Assembly (NCBI GenBank): GCA_964614535.1
Contig: CAZTOZ010000055.1
Span: forward strand, 1-44,387
DNA length: 44,387 bases
Origin: JALSHZ01 sp964614535
GTDB taxonomy: Bacteria > Pseudomonadota > Gammaproteobacteria > UWMA-0217
Direction of reading: 5' to 3'
The number at the start of each line of letters is the position of its first letter. Positions within the stretch are counted from its first letter, which is position 1. Shown here one piece after another: positions 15,614-23,782 of the stretch. Both the position numbers and the translations under genes were made by a program. Below the pieces are notes generated by a model, which was not told where the DNA came from, searched no databases, and saw nothing but the letters and a program-made list of their open reading frames with translations.

Positions 15614-16461
15614 GAGTCGGAGGTTCCGGTCTTGTCAGCCATGATCAGCGTGTTTTGATCGATATCGGCCTCCTGGAGCCTCGACAGGATCGTTTCGTGC
15701 AACAGGCCATTGGAGATCAGCAGATCACTCTTGTCGAGCTGCCACGGCTCTCCTTTCAGGTCGGTCACCCGGCCACCCGCCTCCTGTACGCAGATGACCC
15801 CGGCGGCAACGTCCCAGGGCGAGATATTGAGCGTGACGAAGGCATCCGCCCGGCCGGCGGCGACCATGTAGGCCTCGATGGCGGCGGAGCCGATCATGCG
15901 GAAGCTCTTGATCTCTCTGTGGAGCACATAGCCCATCTTGGCGAAGCGGTTGTTGTCGGGGTCGCCCCCCGGGCAGCCCACGATGTAGCTCTCTTCTAGC
16001 CCGGAGGTCGTCGACACCTTGACGGGGCGGCCATTGAGCGTGCAGCCATGGCCACGGCGGGCGACGACGATCTCTTCGAGCTGGGGTGCGAAAATGACGC
16101 CGGTGATGGGTGTGTTGTGGTGCACCAGACAGATCGAGACGGCGAAGAAGGGATTGTGGTTGACGAAGTTGGAACTGCCGTCCAGTGGATCGATGACCCA
16201 GGTGAACGGGCTGCCCCGGTCGATCAGCCCCGTCTCCTCGGTCAGGATGTTGTGGCTGGGGTGGCGCTTGCCGATGACATCGATGATGATCTGGTCGGCC
16301 TCGTGATCGTTCCGGGAAGTGATCTCCTTCGAAAGCCCGCGGTTGGCGACCGACAGGGTGTCGATCCCCTGGACATCGACGCGCTGGCGTTTGTAATTGG
16401 CCAGTAGGTACTCCCCGGCGAGTGTGGCAGCGTGCACTGCCGTATCTGTGTAATGGTACAT
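15610..16461 (-). CDS. Inositol monophosphatase-family phosphatase
   Basis: The protein has 283 residues from ATG 16461 (MYHYTDTAVHAA). The IMPase metal-site motifs are complete: LTEETG with E75/E76, DPLDGSSNF with D91 and D94, and SPWDVAAG near residue 215. The family removes phosphate from inositol phosphate, PAP, fructose bisphosphate and other sugar phosphates. Substrate cannot be read from sequence. The stop overlaps the kinase start as ATGA, so it is translationally coupled to MtnK and is the first gene of the operon. The frame is open further upstream, but the MYHYTD start fits the family and AGAGAGGAAA lies upstream. Confidence 0.92.
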   Translation of the reverse strand: MYHYTDTAVHAATLAGEYLLANYKRQRVDVQGIDTLSVANRGLSKEITSRNDHEADQIIIDVIGKRHPSHNILTEETGLIDRGSPFTWVIDPLDGSSNFVNHNPFFAVSICLVHHNTPITGVIFAPQLEEIVVARRGHGCTLNGRPVKVSTTSGLEESYIVGCPGGDPDNNRFAKMGYVLHREIKSFRMIGSAAIEAYMVAAGRADAFVTLNISPWDVAAGVICVQEAGGRVTDLKGEPWQLDKSDLLISNGLLHETILSRLQEADIDQNTLIMADKTGTSDS

Positions 16462-16482
16462 CCGCTGGTGTTTCCTCTCTCT

Positions 16483-16518
16483 GAGTGGGTGTTGGCGTTT
16501 GAGTGGGTGTTGGAGTTC
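16483..16518 (+). repeat. Two tandem 18-base units in the phosphatase operon leader
   Basis: gagtgggtgttggcgttt (16483-16500) is followed directly by gagtgggtgttggagttc (16501-16518); they differ at two positions. The pair lies between the proposed promoter and the start codon of the phosphatase gene, in its transcribed leader on the minus strand. It may be a duplication by slippage or a paired binding site. Confidence 0.6.
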
Positions 16519-16522
16519 TCGC

Positions 16523-16552
16523 AGTATAGGTTGGCTGTTTACCCTCCGTGAA
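16523..16552 (-). promoter_or_regulatory. Sigma-70-type promoter candidate for the phosphatase-mtnK operon
   Basis: On the minus strand TTCACG (16552-16547) and TATACT (16528-16523) are separated by 18 bases. They match four and five of six consensus positions. Initiation near 16516 would place the 18-base repeats in a leader of about 55 bases before ATG 16461. Confidence 0.45.
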
Positions 16553-16660
16553 GGTACCACTCGTCATCCAAATTGGTCCGATGATCAGAGTGCGGAATTG
16601 GTCACGAAATTGGGCGGCAAGACGGAAAATTGCGCGTGGAGGCGCCGGCGTGCCGCGGTC

Positions 16661-18736
16661 TCATCTGGCGGGGGGGACGGATGGTGGCGCCGTCGTCGGG
16701 GGGGGCCGTGTCCCCGGTGTTCTCCTGCCCGGGGTGGGTGGTTCCTTGCCGAGAACCATGGCGGGTGTCCGGCTCGGCCACTCTCCCTTCTCCACCACCC
16801 TGGGCTCGTCTCCGGTGAACCTCAGAAAGCTGTACTTGCCGTAATGCGGCAGCTTCCGCGCCAGCCCGTCGATGGCGTCGGCCCGGTGGCTGGCGATGAA
16901 CAGAACGGCCGCGCCGGGTGTCGGTTCGACGGCCTGGACGTAGCTGTCGCTCGAGCGGTCGAGGGCCTCCGGCGCGGCTGCCTTGCCCCGCAACCCCGTG
17001 GCGAAGCGGTTCTCCCACCCCAGTACGATGGCCGGGTCATGCCCGGGGAGGGCATCGATTTCGGTGTCGGTCGTGATCTTCCACAGGCCGCCGTGCTTGC
17101 TGGCCCACCGTTCGGCCAGCGCCCGGTAGCGAGCGAGCAGGGGGGCGTCGGCCCGCGCTGGCAGGACGACGACCACTTTCTCGGCCCCCAGGATGGTGGA
17201 GAGTGTGGTGGGGGTTTCCTCGGGGAGGAGTTGGCGGAAACAGTCGAATTCGGGATCGACGGCCACGCTCAGCGGTCTGTGCCGGAACAGCAAGTCGATC
17301 GGTGTCCGGCGCTCGGTGGCCGTGATCAGGCGGACCGCTGTTGCCATGCCGTCGTCCGTTCGAAAGTGTAGCGGGACGACCAGAGGAAGCGTCGGCCCGT
17401 CGTCGGTCTGCACCAGGACTGCGGTGAAACGGAATCGCTCCCCCTCGTCGATGAGGCGGGGGGCGCGTAACGCCAGCCTCGGTGCTCCGGTCCGGTGCAG
17501 CCATTGGGCGAAGATGTCGTCCAGGTCGATACCGCTGCTCGCCTCCCAGTGACGGCGCAGGTCGTCGTAGCTGGCCGTCTGGAACCGCTTGTTTGCGACG
17601 AACCGTTTCAGGCCGCTGTGGAAGGCGTCGTCGCCGATCCGCTTGCGGATCGTATGGAAGAACATCATCGCCTTGGCGTAGCCGACGGCCTGGGAGGCGT
17701 CGCCGTGGCGGGCGGTGAAGCGGACGAGGGGAAAGTCCCCTTCGTCGCCGGCGTGGTCGGCCCAGCTTTTCAGCTGGTCGCGCCGGTAGACGGCGGCCGT
17801 GCCCTGCTGCTCGCGCAGTCGGTGGTCGGCCAGGTAGGTGGTCAGCCCTTCGCTCCAGTTGCCTTGGGCCCAATCGACGTAGACACCGTTGCCGAGCCAG
17901 TTGTGGACGATCTCGTGGGGGTAGGCGGTGTGGATGATGAACGGCAACCGGATCACGGTCGGGCCGAGGAGGGTGAAGGAGGGCATGCCGTAGCCGCTCT
18001 CCCAAAAGTTCTCGATCAGCGCGAATTTCGGATAGGGGTAGGGGCCCAACAGTCGGCCGTAGTCGGCGAGATAGCGTTTCGTGGCTTCGAGGTAGCGTCT
18101 GGCCAGCTCGTCGTCCGGCTGGCGCAGATAGACCTCGGCGGTGGCCGGGCCGGCGTTGGTGGCGTAACGGTGATAGCGGCCGGCGATGAGGTAGATCTCC
18201 TGTTGCGGGGTGTCGTCCCGCCAGTGGTTGCGGGCGATGCGCCTGCCCTGACTGACGGCCTGCCAGCCGGCGGGCAGGCGGACGCTCAATTCGAAATGGA
18301 TCGGGTGGCCGCCGATCTGTGGGTACCAGCCGGAGTCGCCGTCCAGGAAGACACCGTCGTCGCCGATCCACCCTTGGGTCACATGCTGTTGCTTGCCGGT
18401 GGCATCGGAGATGTCGGTGAGGGGATGGCGGATCCGCCCGCGGTATTCGATGACGATCGGTTCGCCCTCACCGTTCGGGGCGAGTTCATGCCGGCCCGGG
18501 GCAACTGTGGTAAGTTGTCCGCCTCTGATCCGGGTGATCGTGAGGGCGGGATGGAGGCGCAGATCGAGCCGCTCCCGAGCCATTGCGCGCGGCAGCGTGA
18601 TCTCGTCGCGGGCGGTGATCCCGCCGCTGGCGGGCGTCAGCGTCACCGCCAGACGGTGCGTCACCACCGGGTCGCCAAACGCGGCGAGGGGCAGCAGGAT
18701 CAGTATCGATACTATCGCAATCAGTGACCTATGCAT
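16661..18736 (-). CDS. Exported M1-family zinc metallopeptidase
   Basis: The 691-residue protein starts MHRSLIAIVSILILLPLAAFGDP, a clear signal peptide when read as basic start, core and cleavage near residue 21, so it acts outside the cytoplasm. The N-terminal part (VTLTPASGGITARDEITL, PIVIEYRG) resembles the beta-rich saddle of M1 aminopeptidases. The zinc site is H274-E275-I-V-H278, with E296 in GNWSEGLTTY as the third ligand. That is 17 residues after H278, against 18 in classical M1 enzymes. The C-terminal about 200 residues have no clear catalytic role and end in a Pro/Thr/Arg-rich tail. The start is ATG 18736, since the longer frame would run into the divergent ChaN gene. Probably an aminopeptidase; specificity unknown. 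Confidence 0.86.
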   Translation of the reverse strand: MHRSLIAIVSILILLPLAAFGDPVVTHRLAVTLTPASGGITARDEITLPRAMARERLDLRLHPALTITRIRGGQLTTVAPGRHELAPNGEGEPIVIEYRGRIRHPLTDISDATGKQQHVTQGWIGDDGVFLDGDSGWYPQIGGHPIHFELSVRLPAGWQAVSQGRRIARNHWRDDTPQQEIYLIAGRYHRYATNAGPATAEVYLRQPDDELARRYLEATKRYLADYGRLLGPYPYPKFALIENFWESGYGMPSFTLLGPTVIRLPFIIHTAYPHEIVHNWLGNGVYVDWAQGNWSEGLTTYLADHRLREQQGTAAVYRRDQLKSWADHAGDEGDFPLVRFTARHGDASQAVGYAKAMMFFHTIRKRIGDDAFHSGLKRFVANKRFQTASYDDLRRHWEASSGIDLDDIFAQWLHRTGAPRLALRAPRLIDEGERFRFTAVLVQTDDGPTLPLVVPLHFRTDDGMATAVRLITATERRTPIDLLFRHRPLSVAVDPEFDCFRQLLPEETPTTLSTILGAEKVVVVLPARADAPLLARYRALAERWASKHGGLWKITTDTEIDALPGHDPAIVLGWENRFATGLRGKAAAPEALDRSSDSYVQAVEPTPGAAVLFIASHRADAIDGLARKLPHYGKYSFLRFTGDEPRVVEKGEWPSRTPAMVLGKEPPTPGRRTPGTRPPPTTAPPSVPPAR

Positions 18737-18848
18737 GGGTATTGCACTTTCTAGCAGCGGGTTGTCGAACGGGGCGCCATCATCCCGTGGTACCCACATG
18801 CCGCCGAACCACCATGTCGATCGATGCCGTGGCGGTGGATCTGCCATC

Positions 18849-20009
18849 GTGGCCAGGGTATTGGCGCTGTTGGCCGTGCTCAGTGTAGCAGCCTGCAAGA
18901 CGCTGCCGACGGCGGCGTTGCTGCCGGGTGGTCCGGCGGCCGCCGGACTGATCGTCGCCGAGCCGGGCGGATGGCGGGTGATCGACTACGCCCGGGCGCC
19001 ATCGGTGGACGAGATCGTCCCGGCGCTGGCGACGAAGCGGGCGGTGTTCGTGGGCGAGTCCCATGAGCACTACGGCCATCACCTGACCCAGCTGGCGATC
19101 ATCGAGGGGCTGCATCGACGGGGCGTGCCACTGGCCATCGGGCTGGAGATGATCCAGCGGCCATTCCAGCCGGCGCTGGACGACTATGTCGCCGGCCGCA
19201 TCGACGAGGTGGCGATGTTGCGTCGCACCGAATGGTTCGAACGCTGGAAATTCGATTTTCGCCTCTACCGACCGATCTTCCGCTTTGCCCGTGACAACGG
19301 CATCCCGCTGTTGGCGCTCAACGCCCCGCGCGAGGTGATCCAGGCGGTCAGCAAGCATGGCATCGATGGCCTTGCGCCGACGCTGCGGCGTCAGTTGCCG
19401 GCCGATTTCGATCGCGACGTGGCCGGCTATCGCGAGCGGCTGGAGACGGTCTTCGGTGGGCATCCGGGGGCCGGCAAGCGTGACATCGAGCACTTCATCG
19501 ATGTACAGCTGGCCTGGGACGAGACCATGGCCGACACCGCGGCCAGCTATCTGCGTGCCCATCCCGAGCGGACGCTGGTGGTCTTGGCCGGGGCCGGGCA
19601 TGTGGTCGATGGCACCGGCATTCCGCAACGGCTGGCGCGCCGCCTCGCGGTGCCGATGGCCACCGTATTGCAACTGGACAGTGGCATCGACCTGTCGGCG
19701 CGCCCGGCCGACTACGTGGTGTTGACCGAGCGGCTGGAGCTGCCGCCGGCCGGGCTCATCGGCGTCGTTCTGGAGCCCGCCGATGGGGGGATGAAGATTC
19801 TGTCGATCGCCGAGGGCAGCCACGCGCCGGCCGCGGGGATCGAGCCGGGTGACCGTATCGTCGCCATCGACGGCACGCCGGTTCGCTCCCTTGCCGACAT
19901 CAAGCTCCAGCTGCTCGGGCGCAAGCCGGGTGATGAGATTCGGGTCGTCGTACTGCGCGGCAACGGGGCCGGGGCGCGGCGAATCGCGCTCGACGTCAAG
20001 CTGAAATAG
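18849..20009 (+). CDS. ChaN-family lipoprotein with C-terminal PDZ domain
   Basis: From GTG 18849 the protein has 386 residues and opens VARVLALLAVLSVAACKTL, a lipoprotein signal with lipobox VAAC. An ATG at 18798 is also in frame but would add 17 residues without hydrophobic character; GGTGGAT lies before the GTG. The ChaN (DUF399, haem-binding EreA/ChaN-like) domain spans about residues 35-270: KRAVFVGESHEHYGHH with the conserved E-x-H, GLEMIQRPFQPALDDY, and LVVLAGAGHVVDG. A PDZ domain follows (about 290-386) with AEGSHAPAAGIEPGDRIVAIDG read in two parts. ChaN proteins are linked to haem or iron handling. It is divergent from the M1 peptidase gene, and the OmpA-like gene begins two bases after its stop. 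Confidence 0.88.
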   Translation: MARVLALLAVLSVAACKTLPTAALLPGGPAAAGLIVAEPGGWRVIDYARAPSVDEIVPALATKRAVFVGESHEHYGHHLTQLAIIEGLHRRGVPLAIGLEMIQRPFQPALDDYVAGRIDEVAMLRRTEWFERWKFDFRLYRPIFRFARDNGIPLLALNAPREVIQAVSKHGIDGLAPTLRRQLPADFDRDVAGYRERLETVFGGHPGAGKRDIEHFIDVQLAWDETMADTAASYLRAHPERTLVVLAGAGHVVDGTGIPQRLARRLAVPMATVLQLDSGIDLSARPADYVVLTERLELPPAGLIGVVLEPADGGMKILSIAEGSHAPAAGIEPGDRIVAIDGTPVRSLADIKLQLLGRKPGDEIRVVVLRGNGAGARRIALDVKLK

Positions 20010-20011
20010 CC

Positions 20012-21040
20012 ATGTTCTATCGACTGATCCGCCTGTTGTTCATCGTGACGCTGTTGGTGTTGGCGGTCTTCTATCTGCCACGCTGGTGGCAGGAATACCA
20101 GCGCGAGCAGGCGGCGGCCTCATTGCGCGACGAACTGGCCGCGGCGGACCTGGCGCAGCTCGAGGCGGCGCTCGACGGCGAGCGGTTGCGCCTGAGCGGC
20201 AAGGTGGCGGTGTCGGCGCAGAAGGCGCGGGCGCTGCATCTGGCGGCTCGTCACTTCGAGCCGGAGACGATCGACGATGCCGTACAGGTGGCGCCGCCGG
20301 TCAGCCCCTACCGTTTTACCGCACAGCACGACGACGGCGTGTTGTCGCTCCAGGGGTACATGCCGGGTGCCGAGGCACGCGCGGCGCTGCTCGACTGGCT
20401 CGCGGAACGACGACTCCGGGTCGGTCAGAACCGGCTCCGGCTGGCCGAGGGCGCGCCGGTGGACTGGCCGCGGACGGTGCGGACGGCGTTGGAGGCGTTG
20501 CAGGCGGTGGGTGACGGTGATGTGGAGATCGCCTGGCGCAGCGTGTCGTTGCGGGGCAAGGGAACGGCACCGAGGGCCCGGGTGCGTGCCCGCAAGCTGC
20601 TGGAGCCGCTGCGCCGGCAGGGGTACGAGACCTCTTTCCGCCTCGTTCCGGTGCTTGGCTGTATCGATCGTGTCCAGGCGCTGGCGGTGGCCAGCCCGCT
20701 GCATTTCGAGGCTGGCAATGCGGTGATCACCCCCGACAGTTTCCGGTTTCTCGACGAGTTGGCCGAGGTGGCGGGGGCGTGCCCCGATGTGCGCTTCGAG
20801 GTCCATGGCCATACCGACGACCGGGGAGATCCGGCGGCCAACCTCGCGCTCAGCCAGCAGCGCGCCGAGGCGGTGGTGCGGGCGCTGGTCGAGCGTGGCG
20901 TCCCGGCGGGGCAGTTCGTCCCCATTGGTCACGGGGCCGCCATGCCGATCGCCGACAACAGCACCGAGCGGGGGCGGGCACGCAATCGCCGTATCGAGTT
21001 TACCGTTAAGGGGGCCACAACTTCGGACAAAGGGCCGTGA
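20012..21040 (+). CDS. Membrane-anchored OmpA-like protein
   Basis: The 342-residue protein has an uncleaved N-terminal membrane segment (LIRLLFIVTLLVLAVFYL, residues about 4-21), so it is probably held in the inner membrane with the rest in the periplasm. Residues about 50-210 form two BON-like repeats (LSGKVAVSAQKARALHLAA and LSLQGYMPGAEARAALLDWL). The C-terminal 105 residues are an OmpA/MotB peptidoglycan-binding domain: LHFEAGNAVITPDS, VHGHTDDRGDPAANLALSQQRAEAV read in two parts, and NRRIEFTV with the conserved Asp and Arg. It starts two bases after the ChaN-PDZ stop, so the two are co-transcribed. A cell-wall tether for the envelope is likely; exact role unknown. Confidence 0.86.
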   Translation: MFYRLIRLLFIVTLLVLAVFYLPRWWQEYQREQAAASLRDELAAADLAQLEAALDGERLRLSGKVAVSAQKARALHLAARHFEPETIDDAVQVAPPVSPYRFTAQHDDGVLSLQGYMPGAEARAALLDWLAERRLRVGQNRLRLAEGAPVDWPRTVRTALEALQAVGDGDVEIAWRSVSLRGKGTAPRARVRARKLLEPLRRQGYETSFRLVPVLGCIDRVQALAVASPLHFEAGNAVITPDSFRFLDELAEVAGACPDVRFEVHGHTDDRGDPAANLALSQQRAEAVVRALVERGVPAGQFVPIGHGAAMPIADNSTERGRARNRRIEFTVKGATTSDKGP

Positions 21041-21108
21041 CGATTGTCGCGAAACGCTCTACGCTTGGCGCCATCACCATCTCAACACAACATTTCAGGG
21101 ATCGGAAC

Positions 21109-21834
21109 ATGACACAGGGAATCCTCAAGGGCGCCGTCGCTGGCGCCGCTTTGCTGGCGTCGGCCACCGTATCGGCGGACAACAATTTCAACAACCTGGG
21201 CCTGCTGAGCCAGTCCCAGTTCGCGACGCTGGCCGAAAACCTGTCGGCGGCCACCGCCTACAAGGCCATCGCGCCGGCCGAGTCGCTGGGGGTCGTTGGT
21301 TTCGACCTCGGCCTGAGCGTCAGTGGGACCGACATCGACGACGAGATCTTCGATCTCGCCTCACAGGGCGGGTGGGACATGAGCACGCTGCCGTTGCCGC
21401 GCCTGCATCTGCAAAAGGGGTTGCCCTTCCATGTCGATGTCGGGGCGTTCTACACCGGCGCGCCCGGTTCGGACATCCGGGTCTGGGGTGCCGAAGTCAA
21501 GTACGCCTTCGTCCCCGGCGGCATCGCCACCCCGGCGGTCGCCTTTCGTGCCAGCTACAGCAAGCTCGAGGGCGTCGATGAGCTGGATCTGACCAACAAG
21601 GGCATCGAACTGACCGTCTCCAAGGGTTTTGCCATGCTCACGCCGTATGCGGGGGTCGGTCGCATCTACAGCGATGTCGAGGCCAACGATGTGGCAACGC
21701 TGAAGGGGGAATCGCCGGAGCTCAATCGTGTCTATGCCGGCGTCAATATCAACCTCGGCCTGAATCTCGTGCTCGAGGCCGACAAGACGGGCGACTACAC
21801 TACCTACAGCGCCAAGGTCGGCATCCGTTTCTGA
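21109..21834 (+). CDS. Outer-membrane beta-barrel protein
   Basis: This 241-residue protein has a signal peptide (MTQGILKGAVAGAALLASATVSADN, with cleavage near SADN). The mature part is rich in alternating strands (VVGFDLGLSVSGTDI, FHVDVGAFYTGAPG, KYAFVPGGIATPAVAFRASYS) and ends with Phe in SAKVGIRF, the beta-signal of proteins inserted by BamA. DUF6588-like barrels look similar. AGGGA lies about eight bases before ATG 21109. It follows the OmpA-like gene by 68 bases and is convergent with mnmH 46 bases on. Whether it is a porin or structural barrel cannot be told. Confidence 0.83.
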   Translation: MTQGILKGAVAGAALLASATVSADNNFNNLGLLSQSQFATLAENLSAATAYKAIAPAESLGVVGFDLGLSVSGTDIDDEIFDLASQGGWDMSTLPLPRLHLQKGLPFHVDVGAFYTGAPGSDIRVWGAEVKYAFVPGGIATPAVAFRASYSKLEGVDELDLTNKGIELTVSKGFAMLTPYAGVGRIYSDVEANDVATLKGESPELNRVYAGVNINLGLNLVLEADKTGDYTTYSAKVGIRF

Positions 21835-21880
21835 GCGCCGTAAGCCACGGTCGTCGCCTCCCGGCCGGGCACGTCGTGGT

Positions 21881-22966
21881 TCAGGCTTCCTGCCGTGGCG
21901 CCCGCGCCAGCGTGCTGGCGCCCACCGCCCGCAGGCGTCGTGCCGTCTCTGTCAGTGTCGTGTCGTCCAGCCTCTCCATTGCCAGCCGGTATTCGATGCG
22001 GCGCTGGTTGAGTCGCATGGAACGCTGGTAGGTGGGATCGTAGTGGGTCTCCAGCAGGTCGGTGACGAAAGCCGGCCATTGGCCCTCGTCCACCAGCCGC
22101 TGCCAGCGCATCAGCGTCTCCTGGCCCAGCCTCTCGCGTAGGTGGCCGAGCTTTTTCATCAGCTGTTCCGGGTCTGTGGTGAAATGGTGGTAGTGGTCGA
22201 GCAGGTAGGCCACCCTCGCCGGGACGGGGGCGGTGATCTCGATGGCGGGTGCCCGCTTCATCTGCTGCCATAGCGGGGAGGGGCAGTGGATATTGCCGAT
22301 CTTGACGCTTTCGGCCTCGATCCAGACGATTCGTTCGCAATCGAAACCGTCGAGTTTCCGTGCCAGCAGGGATTCGAAATACTTTTGCGCCGGCTGGGGG
22401 GCGTCGGGGTCGGCGCCAAGCAGCGAGCCGCGGTGCCGCGCCATCCCTTCCAGGTCGAGAACCTGTTCGCCCTCGGCCTCGAGCTTTTGCAGCAGCTCGG
22501 TCTTGGCCGTTCCGGTGAGCCCGGCGAGGATGACGAGGCGCAGCCGGGGCGCGACTTCTTCGATCAACGTCCGCACCCACTGACGATAGCGTCTGTAGCC
22601 CCCTTCGATGACGGTGGTCTCCCAGCCGATGCGCGAGAGGATGGTGGCGAGCGCGCCGGAGCGCTGGCCACCGCGCCAGCAGTAGACCAGCGGGCGATAG
22701 TCGCGGGGCTTGTCGTGGAAATGGGTTTGCAACCAGCGGCCGATGTTCTGTGAGATCAATGCCGCGCCGCGCTTCTTGGCCTCGAAGGGGTTGACCTGTT
22801 TGTAGCAGGTACCGACCTCGGCGCGCTCGGCATTGTCGAGCACGTAGCAGTTGATGGCGCCGGGGACATGGTCTTCGGCGAATTCGGCCGGCGAGCGTAC
22901 GTCGATGATCTCGCTGAAACCGTCGAAGTGGTATTCGGTCAGGGACTGGATCGGTCGGGAACTCAT
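21881..22966 (-). CDS. mnmH: tRNA 2-selenouridine synthase
   Basis: MnmH (SelU/YbbB) converts wobble 2-thiouridine in some tRNAs to 2-selenouridine via an S-geranyl intermediate, using selenophosphate. The 361-residue protein is standard length. The N-terminal rhodanese domain has IIDVRSPAEFAEDHVPGA and the active cysteine C96 in YCWRGGQRSG. The C-terminal P-loop domain starts GLTGTAKT (149-156). KYFESLL and LWIE-like WIEAESVKIGN are family features. Its presence predicts selD in the genome. ATG 22966 overlaps the stop of the upstream methyltransferase gene by four bases, so the two are coupled. Confidence 0.96.
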   Translation of the reverse strand: MSSRPIQSLTEYHFDGFSEIIDVRSPAEFAEDHVPGAINCYVLDNAERAEVGTCYKQVNPFEAKKRGAALISQNIGRWLQTHFHDKPRDYRPLVYCWRGGQRSGALATILSRIGWETTVIEGGYRRYRQWVRTLIEEVAPRLRLVILAGLTGTAKTELLQKLEAEGEQVLDLEGMARHRGSLLGADPDAPQPAQKYFESLLARKLDGFDCERIVWIEAESVKIGNIHCPSPLWQQMKRAPAIEITAPVPARVAYLLDHYHHFTTDPEQLMKKLGHLRERLGQETLMRWQRLVDEGQWPAFVTDLLETHYDPTYQRSMRLNQRRIEYRLAMERLDDTTLTETARRLRAVGASTLARAPRQEA

Positions 22967-23592
22967 GGCTCTCTCAGCAGTTCATTGGCGTCGCGCAGGG
23001 TGAGGTATTTCCACGGCAGAGGCAACAGCGCCGGTACCCGCTCCCGATAGCGTCGATAGAGCTCACCGTGTTCGTCGATGAGTTTTCGCTCCTCCAGGCG
23101 GCTGCCGATGATGAAGTAGAGCGTGATCAGCAGACAGGTGAGGAACCAGGCCAGCGGCATGTCCCGTGTCCAGATCAGTACGAGACCGAAGAAATACCAG
23201 GGATGGCGGACGAAACGGTGGAACGGCGACAGGGTGAAGGGTTCGTCGGCGCAGCCGATACCGCCGCTGCCGCCGCGCAGGCCGAGAAAGGCGGCCATGT
23301 CGTAGTGGCGGCTGCTGGCGAGAAAGCCGAGGATGGCGGCCAGCGCCAGCAGGTTCATCAGCCATTGCCCGGCGCCCTGCCATGCCCACAGCGACGGCCC
23401 CGGCTGGCGCAGCACGATTGCCAGTGGCAGCAGCAGGGTGACGCTGGCGAACAGGTTGTAGTAGAGGCGGTAGCGCCGCGCGATGGCTGGGCAACAGCGG
23501 GCAACCGCGGCCTTGCAGCGCTGGCTGGCCAGCAGCGAGTGCAGTGCAAAATAGAGTAGCCAGGCGGCGATGAGCGAGAGGTATGTGGTCAA
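22963..23592 (-). CDS. ICMT/NnrU/MddA-like membrane methyltransferase
   Basis: The 209-residue protein has about five hydrophobic segments (residues 4-22, 45-62, 77-92, 132-142, 147-162) and the C-terminal signature of isoprenylcysteine carboxyl methyltransferase-like enzymes: R129-H130-P131-W-Y133, E167-E168 in SRLEERKL, and YRRYRERVP. This signature forms the SAM and substrate pocket. Relatives include NnrU and MddA, the methanethiol/methaneselenol S-methyltransferase. Coupling to mnmH by a four-base overlap makes a sulfur or selenium substrate attractive, but this is inference. The 190 bases upstream toward the TDT gene hold no clear feature. Confidence 0.8.
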   Translation of the reverse strand: MTTYLSLIAAWLLYFALHSLLASQRCKAAVARCCPAIARRYRLYYNLFASVTLLLPLAIVLRQPGPSLWAWQGAGQWLMNLLALAAILGFLASSRHYDMAAFLGLRGGSGGIGCADEPFTLSPFHRFVRHPWYFFGLVLIWTRDMPLAWFLTCLLITLYFIIGSRLEERKLIDEHGELYRRYRERVPALLPLPWKYLTLRDANELLREP

Positions 23593-23782
23593 GTCGTCCT
23601 TCCGTGATGCCTGGGATGGGTGGCCGGGAACCCGGGATTATATCGGCCACGGCCCGGATTTTCGCGATCGAGTCCACCGGCGACGGTTCCGGACCGTGCC
23701 GCTGTTGCGATTTCGCATTGTTGCCCCATGGTTTCAGGCAGTAGTTTCTCTTCCAGCATCCAATCTTCGGGAGTTGTGAGCA

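Noticed and set aside
17037..18371. Second minus-strand frame of about 444 codons in the M1 peptidase region
   Set aside because: It is rich in Arg and Pro, typical of a shifted frame, while the peptidase frame has signal peptide and zinc motif.
23593..23782. Search for an FNR box (TTGAT-N4-ATCAA) before the TDT gene
   Set aside because: No sequence close to the consensus was found.
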